Shown here in pieces: positions 56,549-64,000 of a stretch of DNA of 64,000 nt (within the stretch, counting starts at the first letter, position 1; the number at the start of each line of letters is the position of its first letter). The stretch is from Dehalococcoidales bacterium (GTDB lineage Bacteria; Chloroflexota; Dehalococcoidia; Dehalococcoidales; UBA5627): assembly GCA_028707255.1 (NCBI GenBank), contig JAQTUQ010000003.1, forward strand, positions 27,344 through 91,343, given 5' to 3'. The notes below the pieces were generated by a model. It worked only from the letters and a program-made list of their open reading frames with translations. It had not been told where the DNA came from and searched no databases. A program made the translations under genes and the position numbers.

Positions 56549-58495
56549 ATGAGTATTATCTTTACAGAAAAAGACAAATGCAAAGGCTGCTATGCCTGTA
56601 TTCGTTTCTGTCCTGTTAAAGCTATAAAAGTTGAAGATGGATTAGCGCAGGTTATGAAAGATAGATGCATAGTCTGTGGCAATTGCCTTAAAGTTTGTGT
56701 TACGAACGCAAAACGTACGGAAAGCGATGTGAGTTTAGTCTGGCAGTTGTTGGGGATGAATAAAAATGTCATAGCTGTGATGTCGTCATCTTTTCCGGCG
56801 GCTTTGCCTGCGATTGTTCCGGGGAATCTGATTTCTGCTTTAAAGAAATTAGGTTTTAGTGAGGTAATGGAAGATTCATTTGGTGCTGAACTTATCGGTA
56901 AAGAATATGCACGTCAGTTTAATGAGCCATCTAATAAAACTATACTTACTTCTAACTGTCCCGCTGTAGTGAGCTATATCGAGAAATACTATCCCAAATT
57001 AATTAATAACCTTGCTCATATTGTATCTCCGATGGTTGCAACGGGAAGATTGATAAAGAAATATTTCGACCCTGATGCTAAAATAGTATTTATCGGACCA
57101 TGCGTAGCAAAAAAAGCTGAAGCGAGGGATGAGGGTTGTATTGGAGCTATCGATGCAGTGCTGACTTTTGCCGATTTGAAAGAGATGTTTGCGGCTAAAG
57201 GTATTAATCCAGAAACTCAAGGCGAATCCGGATTTTTTGGGCCACATCCTGATTTAGGAAGATTGGTATCTATATCAGGGGGGCTATTAAAAATATCCGG
57301 ACTCTCGGATGACATACAAAAGAATGATATTATCAGTGCTCATGGCAGAGAATATGTAGCAAAGATCTTGAAAGAATATTCCATGGGAGAAATAGATGCC
57401 AAGATGATAAATCTATATTTCTGCCATGGTTGTATAGATGGGCCGGTGATTGATAATGATTTGAGTGTATTCAGGCGAAAAGAACTAATAGTTAAATACA
57501 CTGAAAATATGAGTGATCCTCAACAAACCGAAAAGGATATCCAGGAGTTCGGAAATATTAATCTGAGCCGCTTATTTAATCCACAAAATGTGAGTTTATC
57601 CAGTCCCGATGACGAAGCCATAGATGATATTTTAGAAACTATGAATAGACTCAGGCCTGAAAATCAGTTTAATTGCGGAGCTTGCGGTTATAACTCCTGT
57701 CGAGAACTTGCTATAGCTGTGTGTCAGGGATTGGCTGAGATAGAAATGTGCTGGCCTTATTTACATAATCATCTTCAGGAAACGCAGGAAGAGTTGATAC
57801 AAGCTGAAAAACTGACATCATTAGGGCAGCTAGCAGCTTCTGTTGCACACGAAATAAATAATCCATTATCAGGTGTTCTGGTATATACTCAATTGATAGC
57901 TAAGAGATTAAAAAATGACCAATTTTCCAAAGATACTACCCTGGATTACCTAAATAAAATGGAGACAGAGCTTCATCGCAGCACAAAACTGGTCAGAAGC
58001 CTTCTGGATTTCTCAAGACAATCAGTTCCGAAATTTGCAGAAGTAAATATTAATGATATAGTTGAGCGGAGTTATGATCTTGGTATACATTCTACTGAAC
58101 TGCAGTTTATAAAAATAAATAAAGAAATGTCTTCGGATTTACCTGTAATTATAGCTGATGCTGACCAGATTCAGCAGGTTTGCACCAACCTTATTATCAA
58201 TGCGATACATGCAATGCCGGATGGAGGAGAATTAACTCTCAGGACATTAACCGATGGAATATATGTAAAAATTGAGGTTATTGATACAGGGGTGGGTATA
58301 AAATCGGAAAATATGCGGAAATTATTTACCCCATTTTTTACTACGAAAAAGGATAATAAAGGTGTGGGTTTAGGATTAGCTATATCCTATGGTATCGTGC
58401 AGCGGCATCATGGGAAAATCGATGTAAAATCAGTAGAAGGACATGGCGCTAAATTTACAATATGTTTACCGGTGAAATATGCAGAAGACAACTAA
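56549..58495 (+). CDS. Histidine kinase with [FeFe]-hydrogenase H-cluster sensor domain
   Basis: 648 residues, cytosolic. Two 4Fe-4S motifs (C11-C21, C40-C50) are followed by an iron-hydrogenase large-subunit domain to about 345. All four H-cluster cysteines are present: C137 in TSNCPAV, C185 in GPCVAKKAEA, C292 and C295 in FCHGCIDGP; the motifs differ from catalytic enzymes and resemble sensory group C/D proteins. A further iron-sulfur motif CGACGYNSC (376-384) leads to HisKA with His434 in HEINNPLSGV and an HATPase with NLIINAIHAM and GVGLGLAIS. It probably senses H2 or redox state and phosphorylates the NtrC-type partner whose gene overlaps it by 17 bases. Four bases separate it from the sigma-54 gene. 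Confidence 0.9.
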   Translation: MSIIFTEKDKCKGCYACIRFCPVKAIKVEDGLAQVMKDRCIVCGNCLKVCVTNAKRTESDVSLVWQLLGMNKNVIAVMSSSFPAALPAIVPGNLISALKKLGFSEVMEDSFGAELIGKEYARQFNEPSNKTILTSNCPAVVSYIEKYYPKLINNLAHIVSPMVATGRLIKKYFDPDAKIVFIGPCVAKKAEARDEGCIGAIDAVLTFADLKEMFAAKGINPETQGESGFFGPHPDLGRLVSISGGLLKISGLSDDIQKNDIISAHGREYVAKILKEYSMGEIDAKMINLYFCHGCIDGPVIDNDLSVFRRKELIVKYTENMSDPQQTEKDIQEFGNINLSRLFNPQNVSLSSPDDEAIDDILETMNRLRPENQFNCGACGYNSCRELAIAVCQGLAEIEMCWPYLHNHLQETQEELIQAEKLTSLGQLAASVAHEINNPLSGVLVYTQLIAKRLKNDQFSKDTTLDYLNKMETELHRSTKLVRSLLDFSRQSVPKFAEVNINDIVERSYDLGIHSTELQFIKINKEMSSDLPVIIADADQIQQVCTNLIINAIHAMPDGGELTLRTLTDGIYVKIEVIDTGVGIKSENMRKLFTPFFTTKKDNKGVGLGLAISYGIVQRHHGKIDVKSVEGHGAKFTICLPVKYAEDN

Positions 58496-59837
58496 AATCG
58501 TAATAGTCGATGATGAAGAAATAATACGTAATTCCTTTTCCGATTGGCTTAGGGATCTTGGTTATCGTGTATTTGAAGCAGGGACAGGAATCGAATCATT
58601 AAAGATAATAAAGGATGAAAAACCGAATATTGCTATCGTAGATCTTATTATGCCGGGAATGGATGGCGTCGAAGTATTAAAAAGAGCCAAGGAAATATAT
58701 CCTGGTATCGAAGTAATAATTATGACGGCTTACGGAAGTATTCCAACAGCAGTAAACGCCGTAAGGGCAGGAGCATGCGACTTTATTGAGAAACCTTTCT
58801 GCCCCGAAAAGGTGGAAATTTTAATAGAGAAGATAATAGAGCATAAGAAGGTAGTGGAGGAAAATATTTTACTTCGTCAGAAATTGGATGAACGATGTAA
58901 TTTTGAGAATATTATCTATAAAAGCGCCAAAATGCAGAGAGTTGTCGAATTAGTCAGAGCTGTATCTAAAAGTAATGCTAATGTACTGATAACCGGAGAA
59001 AGCGGTACGGGAAAAGAGTTGATAGCAAGGGCAGTACATAACTACAGCCATCGCCAGAATAAACCATTTGTGGCTATAAGTTGTGCTGCTCTGCCCGAGA
59101 CTATTCTTGAGAGTGAATTGTTCGGACATGAGAAAGGTTCTTTTACAGGTGCGCATATTCAGAGAAAAGGAAAATTTGAGATTGCCGATAACGGTACCCT
59201 GTTTATGGATGAAATCGGTGATATGAGCATTAATATCCAAGTTTATCTTTTGAGGGTTTTGGAGGAACAAGAATTCACGCGTGTCGGCGGAAATGACCTG
59301 GTTAAAGTAGATGTGAGGATAATTTCGGCAACAAATAAGGATCTGAAGGAATCTATAGCTAAAGGAAAATTTCGTGAAGATCTTTATTATCGCCTAAATG
59401 TAGTAAATATTGAATTGCCCGCACTGCGGCAAAGAACGGAAGACATTCCTTTACTTGCTGGATATTTCTTAAAAAAGTTTGCTGCCGAAAACAAGAAGGA
59501 AGTAAGTGGCTTTGCTCCTAAAGTTATGGATTTTCTGTTGAAATATGAATGGCCTGGAAATGTCAGAGAATTAGAAAATGCGATAGAAAGAGCGGTTGTA
59601 CTGGCCAGGAATAATGTTATTAATACAGATGATTTACCTCAGCAAACACTGCGATCAACCGATTTGATTACATCAAAGGAAAGCATAAAAGATGTTGAAA
59701 AGAAACACATTATAAATGTATTGAAAGAATCAGGCTGTAATTATAGTAAAGCTGCCGCTATTCTTGGGATTTCCAGGGTTACTTTATATAATAAAATTAA
59801 AGTTTATGAAATAGACGTAAATAAAGCCGCTAATTAA
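58479..59837 (+). CDS. NtrC-family sigma-54 activator / response regulator
   Basis: 452 residues: receiver with phosphoacceptor Asp in IVDLIMPGMDG (about 55), AAA+ domain with Walker A GESGTGKE, the sigma-54 contact loop GSFTGA (a known variant of GAFTGA), Walker B GTLFMDEIGDM, an arginine finger region, and a C-terminal Fis-type helix-turn-helix (NYSKAAAILGISRVTLYNKI). It is the expected partner of the H-cluster kinase, with which it overlaps, and it needs sigma-54, which is encoded two genes upstream. A candidate target promoter lies 540 bases downstream. Confidence 0.95.
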   Translation: MQKTTKIVIVDDEEIIRNSFSDWLRDLGYRVFEAGTGIESLKIIKDEKPNIAIVDLIMPGMDGVEVLKRAKEIYPGIEVIIMTAYGSIPTAVNAVRAGACDFIEKPFCPEKVEILIEKIIEHKKVVEENILLRQKLDERCNFENIIYKSAKMQRVVELVRAVSKSNANVLITGESGTGKELIARAVHNYSHRQNKPFVAISCAALPETILESELFGHEKGSFTGAHIQRKGKFEIADNGTLFMDEIGDMSINIQVYLLRVLEEQEFTRVGGNDLVKVDVRIISATNKDLKESIAKGKFREDLYYRLNVVNIELPALRQRTEDIPLLAGYFLKKFAAENKKEVSGFAPKVMDFLLKYEWPGNVRELENAIERAVVLARNNVINTDDLPQQTLRSTDLITSKESIKDVEKKHIINVLKESGCNYSKAAAILGISRVTLYNKIKVYEIDVNKAAN

Positions 59838-59941
59838 TTATCTTCCGCGTTGAACTAACTCTAATACTTACTTGCTATTATTAGTAATTATGCTGCTATT
59901 CGGTTATGGTGGCCTTTGCCCTTGGTTTGGATTACCAATGA

Positions 59942-60217
59942 TTAGAGTTTTATGGTTATTTCAGCATACTCCTTCGGGGTAAAACCTTTCCATGAGCTAT
60001 TAGGTCTGACCATAATGTATTATCCTCGCCATTCTCTAATAACGCTCCGGGCATGATATATGTAGATAAATCGGTTCGTGTTCAGGCATTCATCTCGAAA
60101 TCTTTTATTCAAGCTTTCAGCACAAGCATTCTCTATCGGTTTCCCGGGACGGATGAAATTGAGTTTTATGCCTTTACGGTCCTTCCCAGTCGCTATTCTA
60201 CACATTTTTATGCTCAT
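59942..60217 (-). mobile_element. IS3-family transposase remnant
   Basis: Minus-strand translation gives GIKLNFIRPGKPIENACAESLNKRFRDECLN, the end of an IS3-type DDE integrase core, then REWRG, an in-frame TAA, and VRPNSSWKGFTPKEYAEITIKL before the natural stop. Only about the last quarter of the protein is left; homology fades upstream of about 60178. It is therefore a dead fragment in the 600-base gap after the activator gene. A CTGTTAATG / CATTAACAG inverted pair (60218-60226 and 60316-60324) follows but does not bracket the remnant. Confidence 0.85.
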
Positions 60218-60377
60218 CTGTTAATGGGGAGCAGTATATTACTTTATTCTTTTCTATTTTCTCTTTATAAAACAGCTTCGATAAAGGACAAAATAAGCAA
60301 TATGAATCTTCGTAACATTAACAGCGATGAAAAAACTCAAGGATAATTATTTTAGCTCATATTTATTATTTTTATTA

Positions 60378-60394
60378 TTGGCAAGAAAATTGCG
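60378..60394 (+). promoter_or_regulatory. Sigma-54 promoter
   Basis: TTGGCAAGAAAATTGCG: GG at 60380-60381 and GC at 60392-60393 with exactly ten bases between, matching the TGGCAC-N5-TTGCW consensus except for two positions. It lies about 42 bases before the start of the receiver gene at 60436. A dedicated sigma-54, its activator and this site within 5 kb form a coherent set. Confidence 0.75.
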
Positions 60395-60435
60395 TTAATA
60401 TAAAGTTAGAACGAAAAATAAAAGGAGAACAAATA

Positions 60436-61452
60436 ATGAAACCGATATTAATAGTAGATGATGAAATTTCTATCCGGGAAGCCTTGAAAGATTGGTTAAC
60501 AGATAATGGTTATGATGTTAAAACAGCAGAAAGTGGAGAAGACGCTTTAGAGGCTATAGAAGAGCAGGATTTTGGTATGGCTATTCTCGATTTAAAGCTG
60601 CCCGGTAAAAATGGGTTAGAGGTATTTAAGGAAGCACGTACCAAACATCCACGACTTAATGGTATTTTTATCACAGCTTATCCCTCGATAGATACAGCTG
60701 TCGAAGCTATGAAAGACGGAGCAGTCGATTATTTAACCAAACCACTCGATCTAAATGAATTAGAAAAGCTGATACGTGAAAAACTAGGGCCGATGCAGAT
60801 AGAAGTACGTAAGCAAGAAGCGAAAGTAGAAACAGTAATTGAAACTAAGGAGGATACCACTCCGGCAATCGAAGAGAATATAGCAATTGCTCCTGAGGAT
60901 ATACCCGAGCATATTAGACTGGGGCAGGTGTATTACGATAATGCGAAATATAACGACGCTATTAAAGAGTTCAGTTCAGTTATCGCAGTATCTCCTGAGA
61001 ATATAGATGCCAGAATCGGCCTGAGGAAAGCTCAAGAATCTAATTATAATGAATCGATTGGTGGTGTGGCTCAACTGAAGACAGGGGGTAAAATAACAGA
61101 ATGCATATGGATGAAGATGGGGATGGTGGATTTCCGTATATGTACCAGTGAGCATAATTGTACTAGTTGCCAGTTCGATCAGGAAATGCAGCAAAAGATG
61201 GCAGGCGGGGAATCTGTCGAACTTGATAATACCATGGAGAAATTAAAGGAGCTTCCTGGTACACGAAGATCTTGTCGCTATGCCATAAAAGGAGATGTAT
61301 CGAGCAGAATTTGCAGCCGCCTATTCCAATGTAAGGTATGTGAATTTAATCAGGGAATGGAAGATGCCTTACGACAAAAACTGCAAAAACTTGCTGCTCG
61401 TCGTGAAGCACTTGCCAGAAGGGAAGAAAAAAATAATACTCAAACCAACTAA
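60436..61452 (+). CDS. Receiver-TPR-like protein with Cys-rich C-terminal domain
   Basis: 338 residues. A receiver domain (1-120: VDDE, Asp in ILDLKLPGKNG, TAYP, lysine in TKPL) is followed by a charged linker, a TPR-like repeat (RLGQVYYDNAKYNDAIKEFSSVIAVSPEN, about 158-195) and a cysteine-rich module: MVDFRICTSEHNCTSCQFDQEM and CRYAIKGDVSSRICSRLFQCKVCEFNQGMED. Similar CxxC...C-x-x-C-x-F-D/N-Q modules occur in response-regulator and GcvH-like proteins of anaerobes near Hdr genes; the role is unknown, perhaps a metal or iron-sulfur site. There is no DNA-binding domain. AAAGGAG precedes the ATG and a sigma-54 promoter drives it. Confidence 0.85.
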   Translation: MKPILIVDDEISIREALKDWLTDNGYDVKTAESGEDALEAIEEQDFGMAILDLKLPGKNGLEVFKEARTKHPRLNGIFITAYPSIDTAVEAMKDGAVDYLTKPLDLNELEKLIREKLGPMQIEVRKQEAKVETVIETKEDTTPAIEENIAIAPEDIPEHIRLGQVYYDNAKYNDAIKEFSSVIAVSPENIDARIGLRKAQESNYNESIGGVAQLKTGGKITECIWMKMGMVDFRICTSEHNCTSCQFDQEMQQKMAGGESVELDNTMEKLKELPGTRRSCRYAIKGDVSSRICSRLFQCKVCEFNQGMEDALRQKLQKLAARREALARREEKNNTQTN

Positions 61453-61470
61453 ATAGATATATAGGTAAAC

Positions 61471-61503
61471 AAGAAGTGCACCATTATTGTCGGTGCACTT
61501 CTT
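61471..61503. terminator. Bidirectional intrinsic terminator
   Basis: AAGAAGTGCACC, nine-base loop, GGTGCACTTCTT: a perfect 12-bp stem between converging genes, 18 bases after the receiver gene stop. Confidence 0.88.
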
Positions 61504-61568
61504 GTTATTAGGGAAAAATCTGGGAATGCTATACTGTAAGGAATATCAGGTAATAATTATCGGTATCT

Positions 61569-63170
61569 TTACATTTTCTTATAACGGGGACCATCGCCGC
61601 CTTCAGGTATCTCCCAATTAATATTCTGCATAGGGCATTTTACTCTGCAGGTCTGGCAGTTAATACAATTGGAATAACTGATTATAAGCTCACTATTTTC
61701 TTGTTTGTATACCGCTGCCGGGCAGAAATACTCGCATGGATGTACGCCATACTCCATAGCGCACTGAGAGCAGATTTCAGGGGCGTTTAAATTAATATGT
61801 GACGGTTCATCTTCCCTATGAGATACTCTTGAATAACTCACGGCAGTTAATCTGTCTACACCATTAACATACTTACGTTTCAGGAGAGTATTTTTCATTC
61901 CTTTATAGTCTGGCTCTAGCTTACATCTACCAGGTATAAGATTAGCTAATAAAGATAGAGGCAAGCCGGACAGCATACCCCGGCGGAAAACCTGGCGGTA
62001 GTTTTTGGAATTACGCAAATCTTTCATTATAAAGCTTCTGTCCAATAATTTTTCATATAATTCGAGAGTCTTCTTGCTATAATCCTGTTTTTCTATTGCC
62101 TGAATTATTGTCTCGGCAGCGAGGATCCCGGATTTAATAGCATAATGCAAACCCTTGAGCTTCCTTACATTCGTAAATCCTGCATCATCACCTATAATAA
62201 GAACACCATCAAATATAAGTTTAGATATAGAATAGTAACCACCCTCAGGCAGGGTCTTTGCTCCGTAAGCTATAACCTCTCCACCTTTTAAAAGTTCGCT
62301 TATTAATCTGTGCGATTTAAAATACTGTAGTTCCTGCTGGGGATTTAAGTCAGGGTACTTCCAATCCAGCGCCAGAACAAGGGCTACTGCAACATGTGTA
62401 CTATCCATACTGTAAAGGGCTCCGCCACCGAAGATATCCTTATCAGGGAATCCCATAGTATGTATCAGTCTATTGCTACCAAAAGTATTGTTCTCTGGTA
62501 GCTTGATAATTTCTTTAACACCCAGTGAATGGATCTGGGGATTTTCCCCCTGAAGGTTAAAATTTTTTACAAGTTTTTCGGCAAGCTGTCCTAATGAACC
62601 TTCAGCCAGTACTGTAATATCAGCTTCCAGCACTTCCCCCGGAATATAATTGGATTGTTTACTCCCTTCCTTATTTAAGCCTTTTTCGCCGAGGATTACC
62701 CCTTTTACTTTACCATCATCTATAAGAAGCTCTTTAGCGGCGAATCCATTATATATTTCAACGCCTAATCCTTTAGCAATGCCCGTAAGCCAGGTAACCA
62801 TTTCGTTGAGGGACAGCATATATTCTCCGCTGTGGTTCATATATGACGGGATAATGAACTTCGGTAGTTTAACTGCTCTTTTTTCTCCGTTTAAAAAGAC
62901 AATATCTTCACGCTCGACACGGTTTTTAATCATTTTAGTAACGAAATAATTACTGTCCTCTTTCCATTCAGGCAGTAATTCATCCAGGACATCAGCTTCG
63001 AATACTGCTCCTGAAAGGCTATGCTGCCCCGGCTTTTCTGCTTTATCGATTACTACTACAGACCGGCTGATGCCTCTTTCATTAAGTAATTGCTTTAGCC
63101 TAATTGCTCCGGCCAAACCGGCAGGCCCACCGCCAATAAATAATACATCGATTTTATTCAATTCATCCAT
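61569..63170 (-). CDS. Electron-transfer-flavoprotein:quinone oxidoreductase-like (FixC/ETF-QO)
   Basis: 533 residues. FAD fold at the N-terminus (VLFIGGGPAGLAGAIRLKQL), GQHSLSGAVFEADVLDELLPEW, a quinone-site and membrane-surface region in the middle (SRVSHREDEPSHINLN) and a C-terminal ferredoxin domain with CINCQTCRVKCPMQNINWEIPEGGDGP, which is almost the textbook ETF-QO ending. It takes electrons from ETF and reduces a quinone at the membrane. Its ATG overlaps the end of etfA by eight bases. The operon starts outside the window; coupling to beta-oxidation or to a bifurcating ETF cannot be decided here. Confidence 0.93.
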   Translation of the reverse strand: MDELNKIDVLFIGGGPAGLAGAIRLKQLLNERGISRSVVVIDKAEKPGQHSLSGAVFEADVLDELLPEWKEDSNYFVTKMIKNRVEREDIVFLNGEKRAVKLPKFIIPSYMNHSGEYMLSLNEMVTWLTGIAKGLGVEIYNGFAAKELLIDDGKVKGVILGEKGLNKEGSKQSNYIPGEVLEADITVLAEGSLGQLAEKLVKNFNLQGENPQIHSLGVKEIIKLPENNTFGSNRLIHTMGFPDKDIFGGGALYSMDSTHVAVALVLALDWKYPDLNPQQELQYFKSHRLISELLKGGEVIAYGAKTLPEGGYYSISKLIFDGVLIIGDDAGFTNVRKLKGLHYAIKSGILAAETIIQAIEKQDYSKKTLELYEKLLDRSFIMKDLRNSKNYRQVFRRGMLSGLPLSLLANLIPGRCKLEPDYKGMKNTLLKRKYVNGVDRLTAVSYSRVSHREDEPSHINLNAPEICSQCAMEYGVHPCEYFCPAAVYKQENSELIISYSNCINCQTCRVKCPMQNINWEIPEGGDGPRYKKM

Positions 63171-63999
63171 AGCTATTACTCTTTGAATCCAGAGCTTTGA
63201 TAAGTTGCGGGACTATATCCTCTATATTTCCTACTATACCGAAATCGCATACCTTAAATATGGGAGCTTTTAAATCCCTATTGATTGCTATAATAATATC
63301 CGAATTCTGCATGCCGGTTATATGCTGTACGGCACCTGACACTCCTACGGCAATATATACTCTGGGTTTTACGGTTTGTCCGGTTTGACCTACCTGGTGT
63401 GATCTTTCAATAAATCCCATTTCTACCGCTGCTCTGGATGCACCTGCCATTCCTTTAACTCCAAGAAAGTGACTCAATTTTTCGACAAGGGGTATTATAT
63501 AGTTGTAATAATTATCTTTATTCTTACAACCTGCTCCTCCGCATACAATAACACCTGCTTCCTTTATATCTGAAGTCGGTGGATATATATCCGCTGATAC
63601 AATCTTTTCATGGAGGTCGCTATCTGTTATCGAAGGTGTGTAATTAATTATCTCGCTACAGCGTTTATCGTCCGGTTCAAGAGCAACCATAACTCCAGGA
63701 CGGGCGGTGGACATCTGTACCCGAGAATTCTGAGTTATTATAGAAGCCATTATATTACCACCGAGAGCAGGGCGAGTCTGCTTTAAGACAGCTACCAAAT
63801 CCTGTTTACCTCGTTGAAAATCAACCAGATCCAAACCGGTACAATCAGCGGTCAGTCCAGACCTTGTTCGATATGCTACCCTGGGAGCTAGTTCTCTACC
63901 CAGAGGGGTAGCGCTGAACAACATAATCTGTGGATTGTCTTTTTCGATAAGACCTGAAACTGTTATAGTGTAAGGGATGGGCAAGAAATCTTTTAAAAG
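63163..63999 (-). CDS. etfA: Electron transfer flavoprotein alpha subunit (5' end outside window)
   Basis: The C-terminal FAD domain is complete: ATPLGRELAPRVAYRTRSGLTADCTGL, LKQTRPALGGNIMASI, the FAD motif IAVGVSGAVQHITGMQNSDIIIAINRD and DFGIVGNIEDIVPQL. The track start at 63984 is only a TTG in the middle of the protein; the frame stays open to the edge of the window, so the N-terminal domain lies beyond it. Between the domains an internal segment (GGAGCKNKDNYYNYIIPLVEKLSHFLGVKGMAGASRAAVE) is typical. It is translated together with the downstream quinone oxidoreductase. An etfB is expected upstream. Confidence 0.94.
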   Translation of the reverse strand, partial: LLKDFLPIPYTITVSGLIEKDNPQIMLFSATPLGRELAPRVAYRTRSGLTADCTGLDLVDFQRGKQDLVAVLKQTRPALGGNIMASIITQNSRVQMSTARPGVMVALEPDDKRCSEIINYTPSITDSDLHEKIVSADIYPPTSDIKEAGVIVCGGAGCKNKDNYYNYIIPLVEKLSHFLGVKGMAGASRAAVEMGFIERSHQVGQTGQTVKPRVYIAVGVSGAVQHITGMQNSDIIIAINRDLKAPIFKVCDFGIVGNIEDIVPQLIKALDSKSNSYG

Positions 64000-64000
64000 A

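Noticed and set aside
60053-60346. 97-aa plus-strand ORF after the NtrC-type gene
   Set aside because: It runs antisense through the IS3 transposase remnant and has no ribosome site or family features.
63982-63984. TTG at 63984 as the etfA start
   Set aside because: It lies inside the conserved protein and the reading frame is open to the end of the window; the N-terminal domain is missing only because of the window edge.

Overview
The window reads as one stretch of a chromosome from a strictly anaerobic bacterium. The gene families point to Chloroflexota, most likely class Dehalococcoidia. This rests on gene content (HdrABC-Mvh hydrogenase module, the anaerobic COG1900/COG2122 homocysteine pathway, GH3-family enzyme, ribF next to rpoBC) and on nests of short dispersed intergenic repeats; it is inference, because no rRNA gene is present. 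Several lesions (an in-frame stop in a prepilin peptidase, a frameshift in an ABC binding protein, an IS3 scrap) could be real decay or errors in an environmental assembly.

Region 1 (1-17.5 kb) is core housekeeping: ligA (cut by the window edge) and a DUF1015 gene on +, then a minus-strand run ribF-tyrS-aminotransferase-serA-pdxT, then rpoB-rpoC on + ending at a strong terminator. The ribF/rpoB gap has two consensus promoters, one carrying a perfect 13-bp inverted repeat across its -35 and spacer. Region 2 (17.5-22.3 kb) has a type IV pilin-like gene, a membrane-anchored LuxR regulator, a split prepilin peptidase, a winged-helix regulator and a coiled-coil protein, separated by dense repeats including a 164-bp direct repeat.

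Region 3 (22.3-33.7 kb) holds a GH3-type adenylating enzyme paired with a ThiF/E1-like protein, a GGDEF + HD-GYP cyclic-di-GMP protein, transketolase, and a minus-strand operon for homocysteine formation (COG1900, NIL-ferredoxin, COG2122) ending in a ribulose-phosphate epimerase-like gene. Region 4 (33.7-39.9 kb) is the first standout: on the minus strand a 72-residue peptide ending in Phe-Trp-Leu, a polyprenyl-synthetase-like enzyme, and a multi-membrane-pass hybrid histidine kinase with an N-terminal PDZ-like loop. Architecture and order resemble the ComX/ComQ/ComP isoprenyl-peptide quorum-sensing system of Bacillus. Region 5 (40-46.8 kb) is a minus-strand metal-acquisition-like operon: binding protein (frameshifted), permease, ATPase, FmdE-like, DUF364, two methyltransferases and a TatD-type hydrolase.

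Region 6 (47.2-61.5 kb) is the second standout: hdrC-hdrB-hdrA(with inserted GltD-like module)-mvhD-mvhG-mvhA-maturation protease, followed in the same direction by a divergent sigma-54, a histidine kinase whose sensor is an [FeFe]-hydrogenase H-cluster domain with all four cluster cysteines, and an NtrC-type activator. Beyond an IS3 remnant, a GG-N10-GC sigma-54 promoter precedes a REC/Cys-rich protein. The simplest reading is a H2- or redox-sensing regulatory circuit attached to a [NiFe]-hydrogenase/Hdr electron-bifurcating complex. The window ends with ETF:quinone oxidoreductase and a partial etfA on the minus strand.
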